Shown here piece by piece: positions 1-11,326 of a DNA stretch of 64,000 nt. Made by a program: the position numbers and the translations under genes. Location: positions 403,140 through 467,139 of the forward strand of contig BDDD01000361.1 of the NCBI GenBank assembly GCA_001972305.1. The letters are read 5' to 3'. This stretch comes from Cephalotus follicularis. Taxonomy: Eukaryota; Streptophyta; Magnoliopsida; Oxalidales; Cephalotaceae. Positions within the stretch are counted from its first letter, which is position 1, and the number at the start of each line of letters is the position of its first letter. Below the pieces are notes generated by a model that saw only the letters and a program-made list of their open reading frames with translations, was not told the origin of the DNA and ran no database searches.

Positions 1-1000
1 CGAATATTAATACACCTATAGTCCTAGAGACTTGCATTCTTCTTTGAATCTGTTTTTAATTGGAGAAATATACAGTTAATTGCACAATGTAAGCTCATTA
101 TTACCTGAATTGATGCACTCTGAGGGAGACACATTGGTAACAAGTCCAGCCAGGGAAATAGAAACAAACGTTAGCCGATAAGGCCCATTAAAATATATAT
201 GTACGTACGTTCATCCATATGAATTCGATAGAAAGATGGCATACAAGGAGCAGCATCCTACCTTCACTAGTAGCGAGCAACTGAAAACTTTGCTATCTGT
301 ATAATGAGCATTGCATAGCCATATGGGTTGACCATTTGCTAATGTTCTTCTTGGAAACCTTGATCAATATAGAAAAAGAAACAGATTTAAACAACAGTTC
401 ATGATTTCACCTATTACGAGACACAAAATGGACAGATTTGGTAGGTGTTATACATTCCAAAATGAAAATAATGAGATTCTAGTTCCTTGAGAGTGGGGAA
501 AGCTTGGAAGGAAAATGTATAATATTAAAACTCACAATGAGACTAGAACCCAGGTATGTAACATTCCCGCACAAAAAAGTGAAACCAGCAGGCCAAATGT
601 CATCCCAATTATGGATACACTATAGCATAAAAATTAGCTATAAAATTAATTCCAAAAATCACGTGGTACAGAAGCATATAAGGATATTTTTATACTCAAA
701 AGTGTGTTATCCTGAAAGGATAAGACTCACAAAGGCTGTGACATCCGTGTCCTTGTACGGTCTGTGTCTGTGGAGCCTATGTGGCCATCTGTCTGTCTGT
801 CTAGCTGTTAGTATGTTTTTCTGGCATTCATGACATATGCATCACAGCATTAATAAATTATTTTCTTTGCTATAATTAAATGATGTTTTACTGAGACTGC
901 TGCTGAATTCAGAAAATAAGCCAAGTGGTATGTCCGAAACATCCAATTTCTGTTCGTATCGATTAAATTCTGAACAAAAACCCAGTCTGTTATGGTTGAA
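1..1000. other. AT-rich spacer, no gene recognised
   Basis: No family could be recognised. On the minus strand two short open blocks (about 252-353 and 93-140) end in GT donor-like sites, so they could be exon remnants, but neither matches anything I know. The last part (about 1000-1012) has a TATA-like run just before the (TC)n tract and may already belong to the LTR-like repeat that follows. Confidence 0.4.
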
Positions 1001-1048
1001 TTTATATATATTGTGAAATGCCATTTGTTTTGTCTCATTTTATGCCTT

Positions 1049-1116
<68 letters not shown>

Positions 1117-3656
1117 ACCCCATTTCTCTCTTATCTCTCCTGTTCTCTCACTCTCTCTCTGCTCCTGCAGCCGACGTCAGTGCCGATATGACGCCGACAA
1201 AGTTACCGGTCGAACAGTCGTCACTTCCCGAGTGCACAGGACCCCTCCCCGACACCGACAACCGTGTCATGCGGGCATAGTGACCGCTTCTCTCTTCATC
1301 TATGTTTTGCGTCGTTCCGGCGTCTCCGATGACCGTCACGGCAAGGCGAGCCCAGATTCGGCATCCTGGCATCACGGCCGTTCGAACGGTACTAGCCCCG
1401 ACACGTGAAGACGTCAGCAACACATATCAGTGGCAAAGGGAGTCCCGGTCAACGCGGCCATTCCAGCCAGATGCGGCGGCACCGTGACCAACGCACCTCA
1501 GATCTGTGCTCCCCGGCCTCCAGCGCACTAGATGCAACCTCTGCGGCTGACCGGTGATGCGCGTGGCTGACACCCGTCGGCCAGCTGTGGCGCATGGGCC
1601 CACGTGCTGGCAAACTTATGCGGCCCGTTCTGATAGCTTTCCGACTCTGTTCTCCATGTTGATGTGATCTGTTTCAGTTCCGCTGCGGGATTCTGACTCT
1701 GTGCTCCGTTCCGTCCGATTTTGGTAAACTTTGAACTTTTCTCCGTTAGTTCTATTTTCCGTTAAATTCTATATTTCTGTATTTGTTTATGTATCTGTAT
1801 TTGTTATATATATGAGCTAGAATTGTATAATCGATTCGAATTGGATAACTTGGACAACCAGTTGGACTAGTTTCAAATGATTTCGAAAGGGTGTTTAAAT
1901 TGAATGTTTAAACCATGTTTTTAACTAATAGACTTCTGCTGCTGATGAGCGTTTTGATTGGTTTTAGATTTCTGACATCTACATGCATTTCATTGCATAA
2001 CGCATTTCACGTCTTAGTACGTGTTTGAGTCTGATAGTCTGTTGTCTGTTTGTCTGTCTGTTTATTGGCAGAGGATCCTGCCTTTGAGGTCGGCCATGAA
2101 GGTGACCAGTCGAGGGACTCGCTCGTCTGTTCTATGAGTGGAACGCTTTTCTTTAACCTTTTTACTCTGGAGTTCTTTTTAATGGTTCGAATGTTTGTAA
2201 GGTTTTACTTATTGATTTCCATATCTAAATGAATTTGGATCTGTTTCTGTTCTGAAATGTGTAAGTTTTAAAGTCAAATACAATCTTTTAAATGTTTTAC
2301 AAATGCTCGCACAATGATAGTCATAGTATGACGATATTTTTGGTTATATCTATATTTGATAAGAAAACGATTTCTGTGTCTGTTTAATCTGTTTTAACTC
2401 TGTTTTGACAGCTCTGCTGATTTCTGTATATGTTTAAATCTGTTTAAAGTCTGTTTTGATGAAAGGAGATTCTGTATTATGAAATCTGTTAAATATGTTT
2501 AGATGCATGGTGATCTCGATATTGTATTGGTTACATATCTGATGCCCATGAGAGTCTTTGCCTACACGTGTATGACCTTCTGTTCTGATGTTTTGACACG
2601 ACGGTGTCATTGCCACTATTTCTACTGGACGTTCGGCCCGACGAGGCCCAGACGTCAACCTTACCTAGTAGACCCATTGCATCTTTATATATTTTATCTG
2701 TTTAAACTCTGTTAATTACTATATATATATGAAATTCTGATGATTTGAATCTGGTTTTTCTGATATGGTTTTCTTATCTAGTTTTCTGTTGATTTCTGAA
2801 AACTTTGGTTCTATAAATCGATTTTAGATTTATATTCTGTTTAAGTTGTTTTTGATCTGTTTTATAAATCAGAGTTTGGACTTTATTCTGGTTCTGAACT
2901 TCTATTTAAGTTTGTTTTATACTTTTGTTATATCTTTTCTGCAAAGATATTTTATATGGGAGCAAAACTCTGCTGAGTCTTTTTGTTCCATCTCACTAGT
3001 CGTGTGGACTAACCCCTCCTCTGTTTTCTGTTTTTAGTTCTGATAGGTTAGCTTGTTGAGCTCTGTCAGCTGGAGTCAGTCAGTCTGGTGAGGTGAGACC
3101 AAAAGGGCATGCCTACCAGTGTCCACACATGCATAACATCACTACATCAACATTTTAATTATGCATTACTTATGTTTTTATACAAATGTTTCAGTTTCGT
3201 TTTAAAAGGGCTGAGCCCTATTCAGGTTTTAAGTTTTGATAATATGGTTGTGATAGAGCCCAACCCATACTTGTTTTCTACTTTTAAATTGTGATCTGCT
3301 GAAGGCTAAGCCCATTTTATAAATTGTTTCCTCCTTTGGGAGTGTGGTCTGCTGAGGGCTGAGCCCATTTTATAATTGTTTCCTCCTTCGGGAGTGTGGA
3401 TTTATAAACTGTGTTTTTCTTTATAAGGGGTATAGTCCGATAAACGAATACTACATGCTTGATTTTCGTAAAATTTTAAGAGTTAGTATTATTTTCAAGT
3501 TTTTCATGAAACTTTTCTATTTTGAAGAATTTCTCTGCTTTAAAAATGTATTTTCTGAATTTTTGTTCTGCTGAACCTACGAGGTGAGTCTCTGATGGGA
3601 GGTTTGGTCTCGTAATAGGCGCGACGGATCCCAATGAGCTGGGTCCGGGCGTGTCA
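1000..3656 (+). mobile_element. Tekay-like long LTR (copy A), left edge uncertain
   Basis: This copy shares, in the same order, blocks with the LTR copies at 44-50 kb: a TATA-like site (~1001), a pyrimidine-rich leader, a GC-rich stretch (1160-1640), an AT-rich middle, the block beginning ggactaacccctcc (~3007), several GGGCTGAGCCC-like palindromes (3208-3370), the block tagtccgataaac (~3432), and a terminus like gggcgtgtca (~3656). The related copy at 46-49 kb has TG/CA ends and a 5-bp target duplication, so I call this an LTR. It is probably a solo LTR or fragment, because no gag or pol follows. The left end was not located. The lineage (Ty3/gypsy Tekay chromovirus) is inferred from the ..GTGTGACA-type end and LTR length. 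Confidence 0.6.
1049..1116. repeat. (TC)n microsatellite
   Basis: Nearly pure TC dinucleotide run with a few TG interruptions. It sits where the 5' leader of the following LTR-like repeat would be. The related copy at 46-49 kb has a CT/GA-rich leader in the same relative place. Confidence 0.9.
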
Positions 3657-4214
3657 AAGACAATATTCAAATGATCCTTACAATCATTAAAATAGGATTC
3701 CTCCTTTTCATTTCCTGTCACAATCCTCATCTTCCAAAATATTTTGCACTCGTTTAGTATTAAAATTATTTTTATGACCATTTTGTTGAAAATTTCATGA
3801 AATATCACAATATCAAGATTAAATGTTAATATATTGACTCAGAAATTATTGGATTCGCTATAGAAATTTTAGCAATTATAATAATGTATTACGAATTCAT
3901 CAAATTTGTCAAGGTATTCCAACGATATGTTGCAAGTTAACCAAACACCCATTCAACTTGTCAAATTTACTAATGACAGAGTTGATTGAAGATTATTATT
4001 CAGAGTAGCGTTACTACTCAGGCCTGAAACCCCTTCCTCTCAGACCTATTCCCTCCCACCCCAAACAATGAAAGAAAGGGAGAGAAAATAAAATAGTTCT
4101 GTTATTGAAGGAAGGAAAATAGAAATGGAACCTCATTTAAGGACCATAAACCTATCCTAGCAAATTGCAACTAAGAAAATTTGACTAACTAAAATGGCAT
4201 AAAGATGAACTCAC
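3657..4214. other. Spacer downstream of the CID pseudogene
   Basis: AT-rich sequence with no recognised feature. The expected C-terminal exons of the minus-strand CID gene were not found here. Confidence 0.4.
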
Positions 4215-4351
4215 CATAGCAAATTGAACATCCCCTAATAGCCTTAAACGAGTAACCTGTGAACAAAAATAAGAAGTCAATTATGAAAGAATCTCATACA
4301 GACACCTGTTTGCTTACCTGTCAAAATGTGTGTGTGCGTGTGTGTGTGCGT

Positions 4352-4391
<40 letters not shown>

Positions 4392-5095
4392 AAGTAGTCA
4401 TCTTTCTATACAGTCTTGACCTCCCCACATGCTGATTCAAAGAAGTGCTTGACTGCAGCTTGAGTTATTTGCACTTGAAAGTTATAATGACATCTCAAAC
4501 TGGGAACAAAATAAGTGTGCATCAAATTGGATAAACTATATAAATAATAACGGAAGGAGAAGTGCAACACGACATACATTTGGCAATATATGAACACAAA
4601 ATGCACTGAACCAATGTAAATAGAATGATTAAAAAAAAGTCATCATTTTATACAAGGAAAAGCATAGGATTACCTTCTTGTCAATATTTGTACAATAAAC
4701 AGTCCTGCTACACATTTCCCTCTCATCTTCTGACTGCATTTAGTTACACTCACATAAACCTTCCTAAAGCGTGACTTTAATAAATATGCAACGAAGCTTC
4801 ATTAATGATGAAAAACAAAGAAGAGCGCGATGATTAGTCATTCATACCCTAGGGAGAAATGTAGGATTCACAGGAATGATGGCAGTTTTTGAAGGTAATA
4901 CCCTAACTGGATAGTACTTGAGCATTGTCCCACCAAGGCTTAGAGCAGCTCTGGCACCATCTGTGGACACGTTCCATGTAACATGTAATGTGCAAAATAA
5001 TTGCATTTTAATCTGTCGTAACATAAACTTGTGGACTACAAAAATAACTTACACTCATCAGCGAACTCGACAAATGCAAAACGAAGAACAGAATG
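4215..5095 (-). pseudogene. CID-type PABP-interacting RRM protein gene, remnant
   Basis: Five consecutive exon pieces read on the minus strand. They are 5053-5095 (HSVLRFAFVEFADE), 4848-4960 (ARAALSLGGTMLKYYPVRV, then LPSKTAIIPVNPTFLPR), 4674-4733 (SEDEREMCSRTVYCTNIDKK), 4421-4468 (ITQAAVKHFFESACGE) and 4215-4256 (VTRLRLLGDVQFAM). Donors at the first four junctions are GT with good context and the phases join correctly. The order and wording match plant CID proteins (CTC-interacting domain group, two RRMs): the end of RRM1, the linker, and the start of RRM2. Breaks: the acceptor before 4468 reads AA instead of AG. The last piece seems to lack about ten residues between LLGD and FAM. The N-terminal half (with the PAM2 motif) and the C-terminus are absent. 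Function of the intact family: poly(A)-binding protein partner. This copy is very unlikely to work. The CACTA-type end at 5840 may explain the 5' loss, but no junction was proven. Confidence 0.78.
4327..4390. repeat. (TG)n(GA)n compound microsatellite
   Basis: A TG run followed by an uninterrupted GA run, inside the intron between the last two recognisable exons of the CID pseudogene. Confidence 0.9.
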
Positions 5096-5692
5096 CGGTG
5101 TTTATGCTAAAACCCAACATTGTTTATGCTAAAACAAGGCTCAAACAACACTGTCACTCAAGATGTGTGTTGACGCATAGCTGTTCACTTCCAAGGTGTC
5201 AGTTTCTCACTCACAGACGTCAACGCTACCAGAGAATGCGTCGACGCGTTGACCAACCTAGGGGTCGACAAACAGAGGAGAAATCGCGTTCAATCCCTTT
5301 CAATCCCTTCAATCCGCCATTTCTTACACTCAGCACTCAAATTTTCCTCTCAAATTGAAATTCAAAGCATATGAAATTGTATATTGCAGCTGAATTGTGG
5401 ATTGGGATGGCTTGTTTCAACGTTCCACTATTCTCACTCCTGCGCCACTGGCTTCGCTTCTTTCTTTGCTTCAATCGCTCGGTACCGCTGTCTTTGTCGA
5501 GCTTAGGAGAAGAAAAGATGGAGTGAGGACAAAGAGTGCATCAAACTTTCTAGGTAATTTGTAGAGAAATTGGTATTAATTTTTAGGGTTTACTGATTTG
5601 GAGGGGCTGGTTTATGATTGGAGACTGAGTATGAGAGTGGAATGAGAGCAATGAGAGGAGAAAAGGTATGTATGGAAACTGATATAACTCAC
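5096..5692. other. Unassigned sequence between CID remnant and CACTA end
   Basis: No gene found. A 14-bp phrase (tttatgctaaaac) occurs twice at 5101-5133. The stretch may be the interior of the non-autonomous CACTA element whose right end is at 5840, but no matching left terminus was found. Confidence 0.3.
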
Positions 5693-5840
5693 CTTTTGAA
5701 ACGGTAATGATAGACCGTTTCAAATAGCTAAGGCTTTTTGAAACGGTAGATGAACACCGTTTCAAAAAGGCCCTCCTTTTGAAACAGTCGGCGCGGCCGT
5801 TTTAAAAAGGGCGTTTCAAAAGGGCGTTTTTCTTGTTGTG
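5693..5840 (-). mobile_element. CACTA-like transposon terminus
   Basis: The reverse complement begins CACAACAAGAAAAACGCC, close to the plant CACTA consensus end CACTACAAGAAAA. Inside it are repeated and inverted copies of TTTGAAACGG / CCGTTTCAAA (5693-5770), then looser copies to 5825. Short subterminal repeats in both orientations are typical of CACTA transposase binding regions. No transposase is visible, so this is an end fragment or a non-autonomous element. Substitution in the first five bases (CACAA for CACTA) suggests decay. Confidence 0.65.
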
Positions 5841-6212
5841 CATCATCCTAGCTAAAGGATGAATTTTGCCTCATCATGATTCATAAGCGAAGTTAGACAA
5901 TTGCATAAGTTCATGAAGCTTGCATCTGATTTGGAGGATCGCTTGACAATTGGTAGACTAAGTTTGTTTCTGTCATAATCCAACATCATCTTTAAAAAGC
6001 ACCAACAAACTAATGACTAAAAAATGGAAAAAACTATCCAGATTTAGGATTTAGTAGCAGCACACACGCACATGGTGTGAAACATAACTAGACGCACACG
6101 GCGCCGCTGTTGAGAAGAGTTTTAAAGGGTGGCTTGATAAGAGATAAGAGAAGGAGGAAGTGACAAAAGTTTTTTTTTTTTTTTGTAGAAATAACTATTT
6201 TAGGTACGAGGA
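5841..6212. other. Spacer
   Basis: No gene or repeat recognised apart from a 14-base T run near 6170. Confidence 0.4.
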
Positions 6213-6575
6213 GTGCTATGGTCACTCTCCAAAAGGCACTCTCCTTAATAATTTAATGTATAAATTATATTTTTTATGTCTAATTGTTGAATTTGGTTTT
6301 CTATCTTTATAGATCATGTATATTAATTTTCAAATCAATCGGATCTATAGTTATGCTATTTACATATAACAAATTAATCCGTATATAATTTCTATATATA
6401 CTGTTAAAGAGTAGCCTATTCAACAGTATATATATAGATATCTAATTGACTTGAAAATTGACATGTATGATCTACAAATATACAAATCTATTATATTAAA
6501 TTCAACAATTTGATATAAAAATATAATTTACACATTAAATTATTAAAGAGTGGCATTTAAAGAGTGACTATACCA
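6213..6575. mobile_element. Foldback MITE (~360 bp)
   Basis: The left arm (6213-6290, gctatggtcactctcc...) and the reverse complement of the right arm (6480-6575, ggtatagtcactcttt...) align over roughly 80 bases. They share landmarks such as actctttaataatttaat and attgttgaattt. The interior carries the phrase gatcatgtat..aattttcaaatcaat, which also occurs in the MITEs at 50.6 and 58.2 kb. No coding capacity. A clear target duplication was not fixed. Confidence 0.7.
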
Positions 6576-6967
6576 TTATTATTATTATTTTGATAAATGT
6601 AATTAATTACCAGTGAGAGAGTCTCCTAATAAATGAACTATAATGACCGATATAAATAAATGCAAAAACTTCTATTTTTAGCATGAAGTTATCGGATCCT
6701 ATATTACAAAACTACGAAACATCACATTTTAGGATATTTGTCATGGATTGGATTTATTACCAAGTTCAAACAAAGGTTTAAGATGCGCATCAAGTGGAAT
6801 TGTAGGAAGTCCATCCTAAGCTTTACAAGAAGTTCAAAAATGTTTCTTCTAAACTTTGCTGTCCAACTGTACCTCTAGTAGAATTATATTGGTCATGATT
6901 CAAAGTTTGTGAATCTAGGGGAACCGATCCCTATAAACCATAAGAAAATTAGCATGATATATAAGAT
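6576..6967. other. Sequence downstream of the FAR1-related gene
   Basis: This is where the missing C-terminal exon (SWIM zinc finger) of the minus-strand FAR1-related gene would be expected. I see no such coding sequence in it. Confidence 0.4.
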
Positions 6968-8931
6968 TTAAACATATATTTTAGCTAACCAACTATTATC
7001 GCGAACTTTATAGAAGTCAAGTAAATAATTCCATTCCTCTTCAAATTGTGACTCATTCTCATACTCATACATAAGTTTTTTGAAGTCTCTCAAAAAGTGA
7101 GATCCATCCTTCATCAAATTTCCAAGATGTTTTATTCCATTTTGCATTAGATGCCAAGTACACAACCCGTGTCGTGACTCTGGCATCACCTCACACAAGG
7201 CTTTTACCATTGCCGCATCTTGATCGGTAAAAATAGTCATAGGCTTCTTTAAATTGTGAGCCTCCAAAAATTTATCAAAAAGCCAAACAAAAGAATCCGC
7301 AGTCTCATCATATAAAAGGGCAGCCCCAAAAATCACCATTTCTCTGTGATGATTAAATCCAACAAAGACCCCAAGAGGCCTATACTCTCTATTAGTGGCA
7401 AAGGTAGTGTCAAATGTCAACACCTCACCAAAAAGTTCATAATCAATACGCATCCTCGCATCTGCCCAAAATATATTAGTTATCAACTCATCTTTATCTA
7501 GTTGCACTGCATAAAAAAATGATGGATTTTGTAGTACTTGATTCTCGAAATACCTCAACAAACTCCCCCCTTCTCCATATACCAATGCTCTTTGTCGTTT
7601 GGTCCGAAGATAGTTATTCTGATCAACTCGAAGGAACCCAAGGTTTTCCTTGCCACCAGCTTGTATACTAAAAAAATTATGTGATAGCTTCTGTGTGAAT
7701 CCGGCATCATCAGCTAAATTAACTTCAAAAACTTGGACATCACTGAGTTTCCTTACTGATCGCATCATATGAACACACTCTAGCTTGTGAAGCTCATGGT
7801 TATGCTCTGCTACAAAGTCATAAACACGGTATTTTCCAGTATTTCGAATTAACTTAATTCCCATCCGTGCATGACAACCCATTCTTGTCTCTGCTCTACC
7901 CACCTTCGTCAAATGGTCACGTTTATCTTTTCCTCTTTGACCCTCTTTGTTGCAAACAAATCCTCTAGAGGTAACAACATTATCTTTTCCTTTATTTAGA
8001 TAGTGTTTACGAACACCAAAACCCATCTTCCTTCCATAACCTTGCCAATAAATCCATGCCTCCTCTATTGTTTGAAATTCCAATCCTTCTAAAGGTATAC
8101 TGGCTATAAATCTGCATATATAAATATATGTTAAATCTAATCTAAAGTGTCCATAGACCTGCATTATATAGTACCTATTAAATCTAAGCTAAGGTATCCA
8201 TAAATTTGTATATATAAATTTATATTAAAGGGTTCTGGTGATGATGAGGATTTGAGTTTGTTTAAAGGGTTTTTTAAACTTTCATGGTATTTTGAAACAC
8301 AACATGTGAAGGGACAACACCAAAATTCTTTTGGGGTAACAACAATTGGGACATTTCTTATCTTGGTTTAGCCTTGTTCTACCTTAGTAAGCCTGATATC
8401 AGCCATTTTCAAAAACCAGTTTTACTGCATCATTCAATCAAAGACAAAGTATAGCATTTAATTTGAAACACCTAGACACACAAAAAGCAACAAATCGATT
8501 CTCCTAGCTCAAAAAAATCGATAAAAAAGCTGAGTTCTCTAAATTGATTATGAGAATATAAAACTTAAAAATATACTATTTGTGCATAATGTGTCTGTAG
8601 CTGGTATTGGAGTTACTCTGTTAAATAGACTAAACAAAAACAAAAATTATACTATGAAAATAGCAGACTAGTAAGAAATAAGAACAAACAATTTCAATGT
8701 GAAACTAAGATTTGTTCAAGGAATTAGCTTTGCAGTTAATTTTCCAGATTCCCATATTCATCAAAACCTAACTAATTTGACTTAAGAAAAATTTTACCTT
8801 CGATCAGATTCTTCCTCAGCCCCTGTTGATTGCTCCAAAATTTGATACTCCATATTTGCCCCTGTTGAAAACATCATCTTCAAAAAATCATCTTCATCAT
8901 CTTGTCGTGATTGGTTTTCATTTCTTTCCAT
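6968..8931 (-). CDS. FAR1/FHY3-related (MULE-derived) protein, two exons, C-terminally short
   Basis: Exon 1 is 8798-8931 (start MERNENQSRQDDEDD) and exon 2 is 6968-8111. The intron 8112-8797 has GT (gtaaaat) and AG (tatatgcag) ends, and the join keeps frame, giving about 425 residues. From residue ~50 there is a FAR1-type DNA-binding domain (RGFVCNKEG, GCHARMGIKL, AEHNHELH: the WRKY-GCM1-like Cys/His set). From ~250 there is a MULE transposase domain (LTFDTTFATNREYRPLGVF, MTIFTDQDAAMVKA, HGLCTWHLMQN). The family derives from Mutator-like transposases. Known members (FHY3, FAR1) are nuclear transcription factors in phytochrome A signalling. The ORF stops right after NSWLAKIYV, where relatives continue to the rest of the domain and a SWIM zinc finger, so it is probably truncated or mis-terminated. 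It could be a domesticated FRS gene or a transposon-borne copy. Family call sure; function unsure. Confidence 0.82.
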
Positions 8932-9610
8932 CTCTATTGTTCAAAGAGAGATGGAGATAAAAGTTTATTTTTGTTTTTGTTTTGTGGTATAGAGAGCTTT
9001 TAGCAGTAGAGTGAGAGAAACAAAGCACCAAAAAAAAAAGAGTGAGAGAAACAAATAGCGGGAAATCATGTTTTTTTCAGTGAAAAATTTTAACACCGTT
9101 AATCAATCCGTTTATTTCTTATCCAGTGAAAAGGGTTTGCTGATGTGGTATATTTTGAGCCATTGATTTTGAATCGTAGGGCTCTAATTAATTATATTTT
9201 ACCTCTGCAATTATTTGTGCAATTGCAGAGGATTTAGATCCCAAATGGGAAGCATTACAAGACAAAACTAATCATTACTATTTGCATTATTAATTGTTGG
9301 CGTTTCTTTAATTTGTTTCATGGCGATTCCATGAGAGTTCTAATCAAATAAAAAACAGATTAATGGGGTCAACTGGGGCCAATCGCCCCTCCAGAGACGT
9401 CTTAAATTTTTTTTATATGTATTATATGTTAGGGTAGAGTAGAGTAGATATAATATGATAAGAGGTGTTCTAGTTTTAATTATATATTAAAAAATTAATA
9501 TATTTTTTAGTATTGAGGTATTCTTAATTATATTTAAATGGAAGGGACGATCAAATCACACCCTGACATTTAATTAACATGGACTATATATATATATATA
9601 TATTTTATAA
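8932..9610. other. Upstream region of the FAR1-related gene, with a hairpin
   Basis: Presumed promoter side of the minus-strand gene. There is no clear TATA assignment. At 9202-9231 an 11-bp perfect inverted repeat (cctctgcaatt / aattgcagagg) has an 8-base loop. Runs of A and T dominate the rest. Confidence 0.4.
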
Positions 9611-9720
9611 GGTAAAATACAAAAAACCCCTTAAGGTTTAGACTCGTTAACACTGTGCCTCCTCTTTTTTTAAATATTATAAAAAACCCCTTAAAGTATA
9701 ACACTGTGAATTATTCTGTT
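9611..9720 (+). repeat. Left terminal inverted repeat of the MULE
   Basis: Matches the reverse complement of 11223-11326, including aaccccttaa, ttaacact, cttctttttttaaatatt-type and tataaaaaacccctt blocks, with scattered mismatches. Confidence 0.75.
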
Positions 9721-11222
9721 AAAAAATATATAAATACCAAAAATACTCGTTTCTTACTTATAATTCTTCCATATGCTTATATCTTTTCAATCTTCCATCA
9801 TCTATGCTTGATTAAGAATGTTGTTGTGCATCGTGAGACTGATATATGTATCAAATACGAGAGTAGAAACTTTGTGAGAGAATGCGCTTTTTGTCATCAA
9901 ACGATGCGAGGATCATTGTTGCAATTATGTCTCTTTTTTTTTTCTGTCAAATTAACAAAATCAAGCCATGCAATTCAATCTGGGTTAAAGTCCTCAAACT
10001 TCACTCAACTGACCTTCACTTTTATATTGCCTTCATCTAAAACATGGGGGATAAAAGAAAAGCAAAACTCTACGACGAAGCCAAATCAAAGCATGAACCT
10101 TGCTCGATTATTAAGAAAAAAAAGAAAACAATCATTAAATAAAAATATTACAAACCGCTTACATGAAATATTATTATTACTTATTCAGATTGTGTTCAAC
10201 TTAAAAAATTTCCACATATTAATCAAAATCACGTCTTTCTGCTTTCAAAATATATTGTCAGAAACCAAACTCTCTGGTCCCAAATTTGTTGAATGCAAAA
10301 GCAGGAGAACCTGTAATCAAGCATTGCCAAACTTCTTGTCACTAAACTCTAGCATGTCTTCCCTAAAAGCAGGCATAGCGCTCTCACTCAAAGTCACCAA
10401 AACCTTGAACCCATCATTGTTATCCATATTTGCAGACGAATAAGGTAAGAAAAAGCAAGGCTCAACACTCCCAAGAAGGTTCCTTGAAAGTGGCAGAACA
10501 GTTACAAGACCCCCATCCAAAACCCTAAAAAATATATAAATACCAAAAATGCCCCTCTCTCATGGTGTGGCTAGTTCTCTGTCTCCCTCACCTATGTTGT
10601 CTACACCCTCGAGCTCGTCTCCATTACAAGCGCCTGCTACCAAGAACCCTTGTTAATCCACCGTGGCAGCCTCTCTTCATCACCATTAACACAATATTCA
10701 GCAACCAATAACGTCACAGTGAATTCACACCCGAAGATCTAGAATCAAATGACAGAGGAGGAGAAGGAGGTGGTGGCATTGAGTCATATGCCACGACGAG
10801 AGTCGAGAGAAACCCAAACCCACCACCACAACCACCAGAGCATGCAACGGAGCTGTGACACGTCGTGTTTGGCATCACGGCATCAACGAAGCTGTAGCAC
10901 ATGAGAAAGAACTACATCAAACTATGGTACATGCGTGAAGAAATGAGTGGGACAGTGTGGCACAATTTCTGCGCAGTTGAAGCATGGTAAAGAGGTCTAT
11001 AAAGAAGACGAAGAAGATCCACAAAGGATCTAGAACCATCGGTTTCAATTAGCTTTTGAAGAGAGAAAATTAGGGATCGGCTTTAGTATAATGAGAATGA
11101 TTGAGTTGAATGGGTGTTGTACTGAATATTTTTTTGGATTTAGGATGAAGATAAGGGTATTTTTGGACTTTTAAAAAATTTTATTAACTTTATTTAATGG
11201 AACAATAACGGAGGGGGAAAAA

Positions 11223-11326
11223 TGTTAAACGGATTCACACGTCAAGGGGTTTTTTTATAATATTTAAAAATAGAAGGGGTAAAGTGTTAATGGACCTAAA
11301 CTTCAAGGGGATTTTTGTATTTTACC
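11223..11326 (-). repeat. Right terminal inverted repeat of the MULE
   Basis: Partner of 9611-9720. It ends ...gtattttacc at 11326. Confidence 0.75.

Larger units (their letters stand above)
9611..11326. mobile_element. Mutator-like element without transposase (Pack-MULE candidate)
   Basis: Bounded by ~105-bp terminal inverted repeats (9611-9720 and 11223-11326) starting GGTAAAATACAAAAA. The flanks attttataa and attttttat are a possible imperfect 9-bp target duplication in AT-rich sequence. No transposase is present. The GC-richer centre (10560-10910) has an open stretch on the minus strand with Gly/Pro-rich coding character (10714-10902) and another at 10317-10520. These could be captured host gene pieces, but I do not recognise the source. 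The phrase aaaatatataaataccaaaaat just inside the left repeat recurs at 10530, so the inside is itself rearranged. Confidence 0.65.

Noticed and set aside
992..1408. 138-codon ORF rich in Ser-Leu
   Set aside because: Its first part is a translation of the (TC)n repeat and the rest lies in the GC-rich block of a long LTR; no domain.
9655..10443. 262-codon plus-strand ORF
   Set aside because: Begins inside the MULE terminal repeat and reads low-complexity AT sequence; no motif and no codon character.
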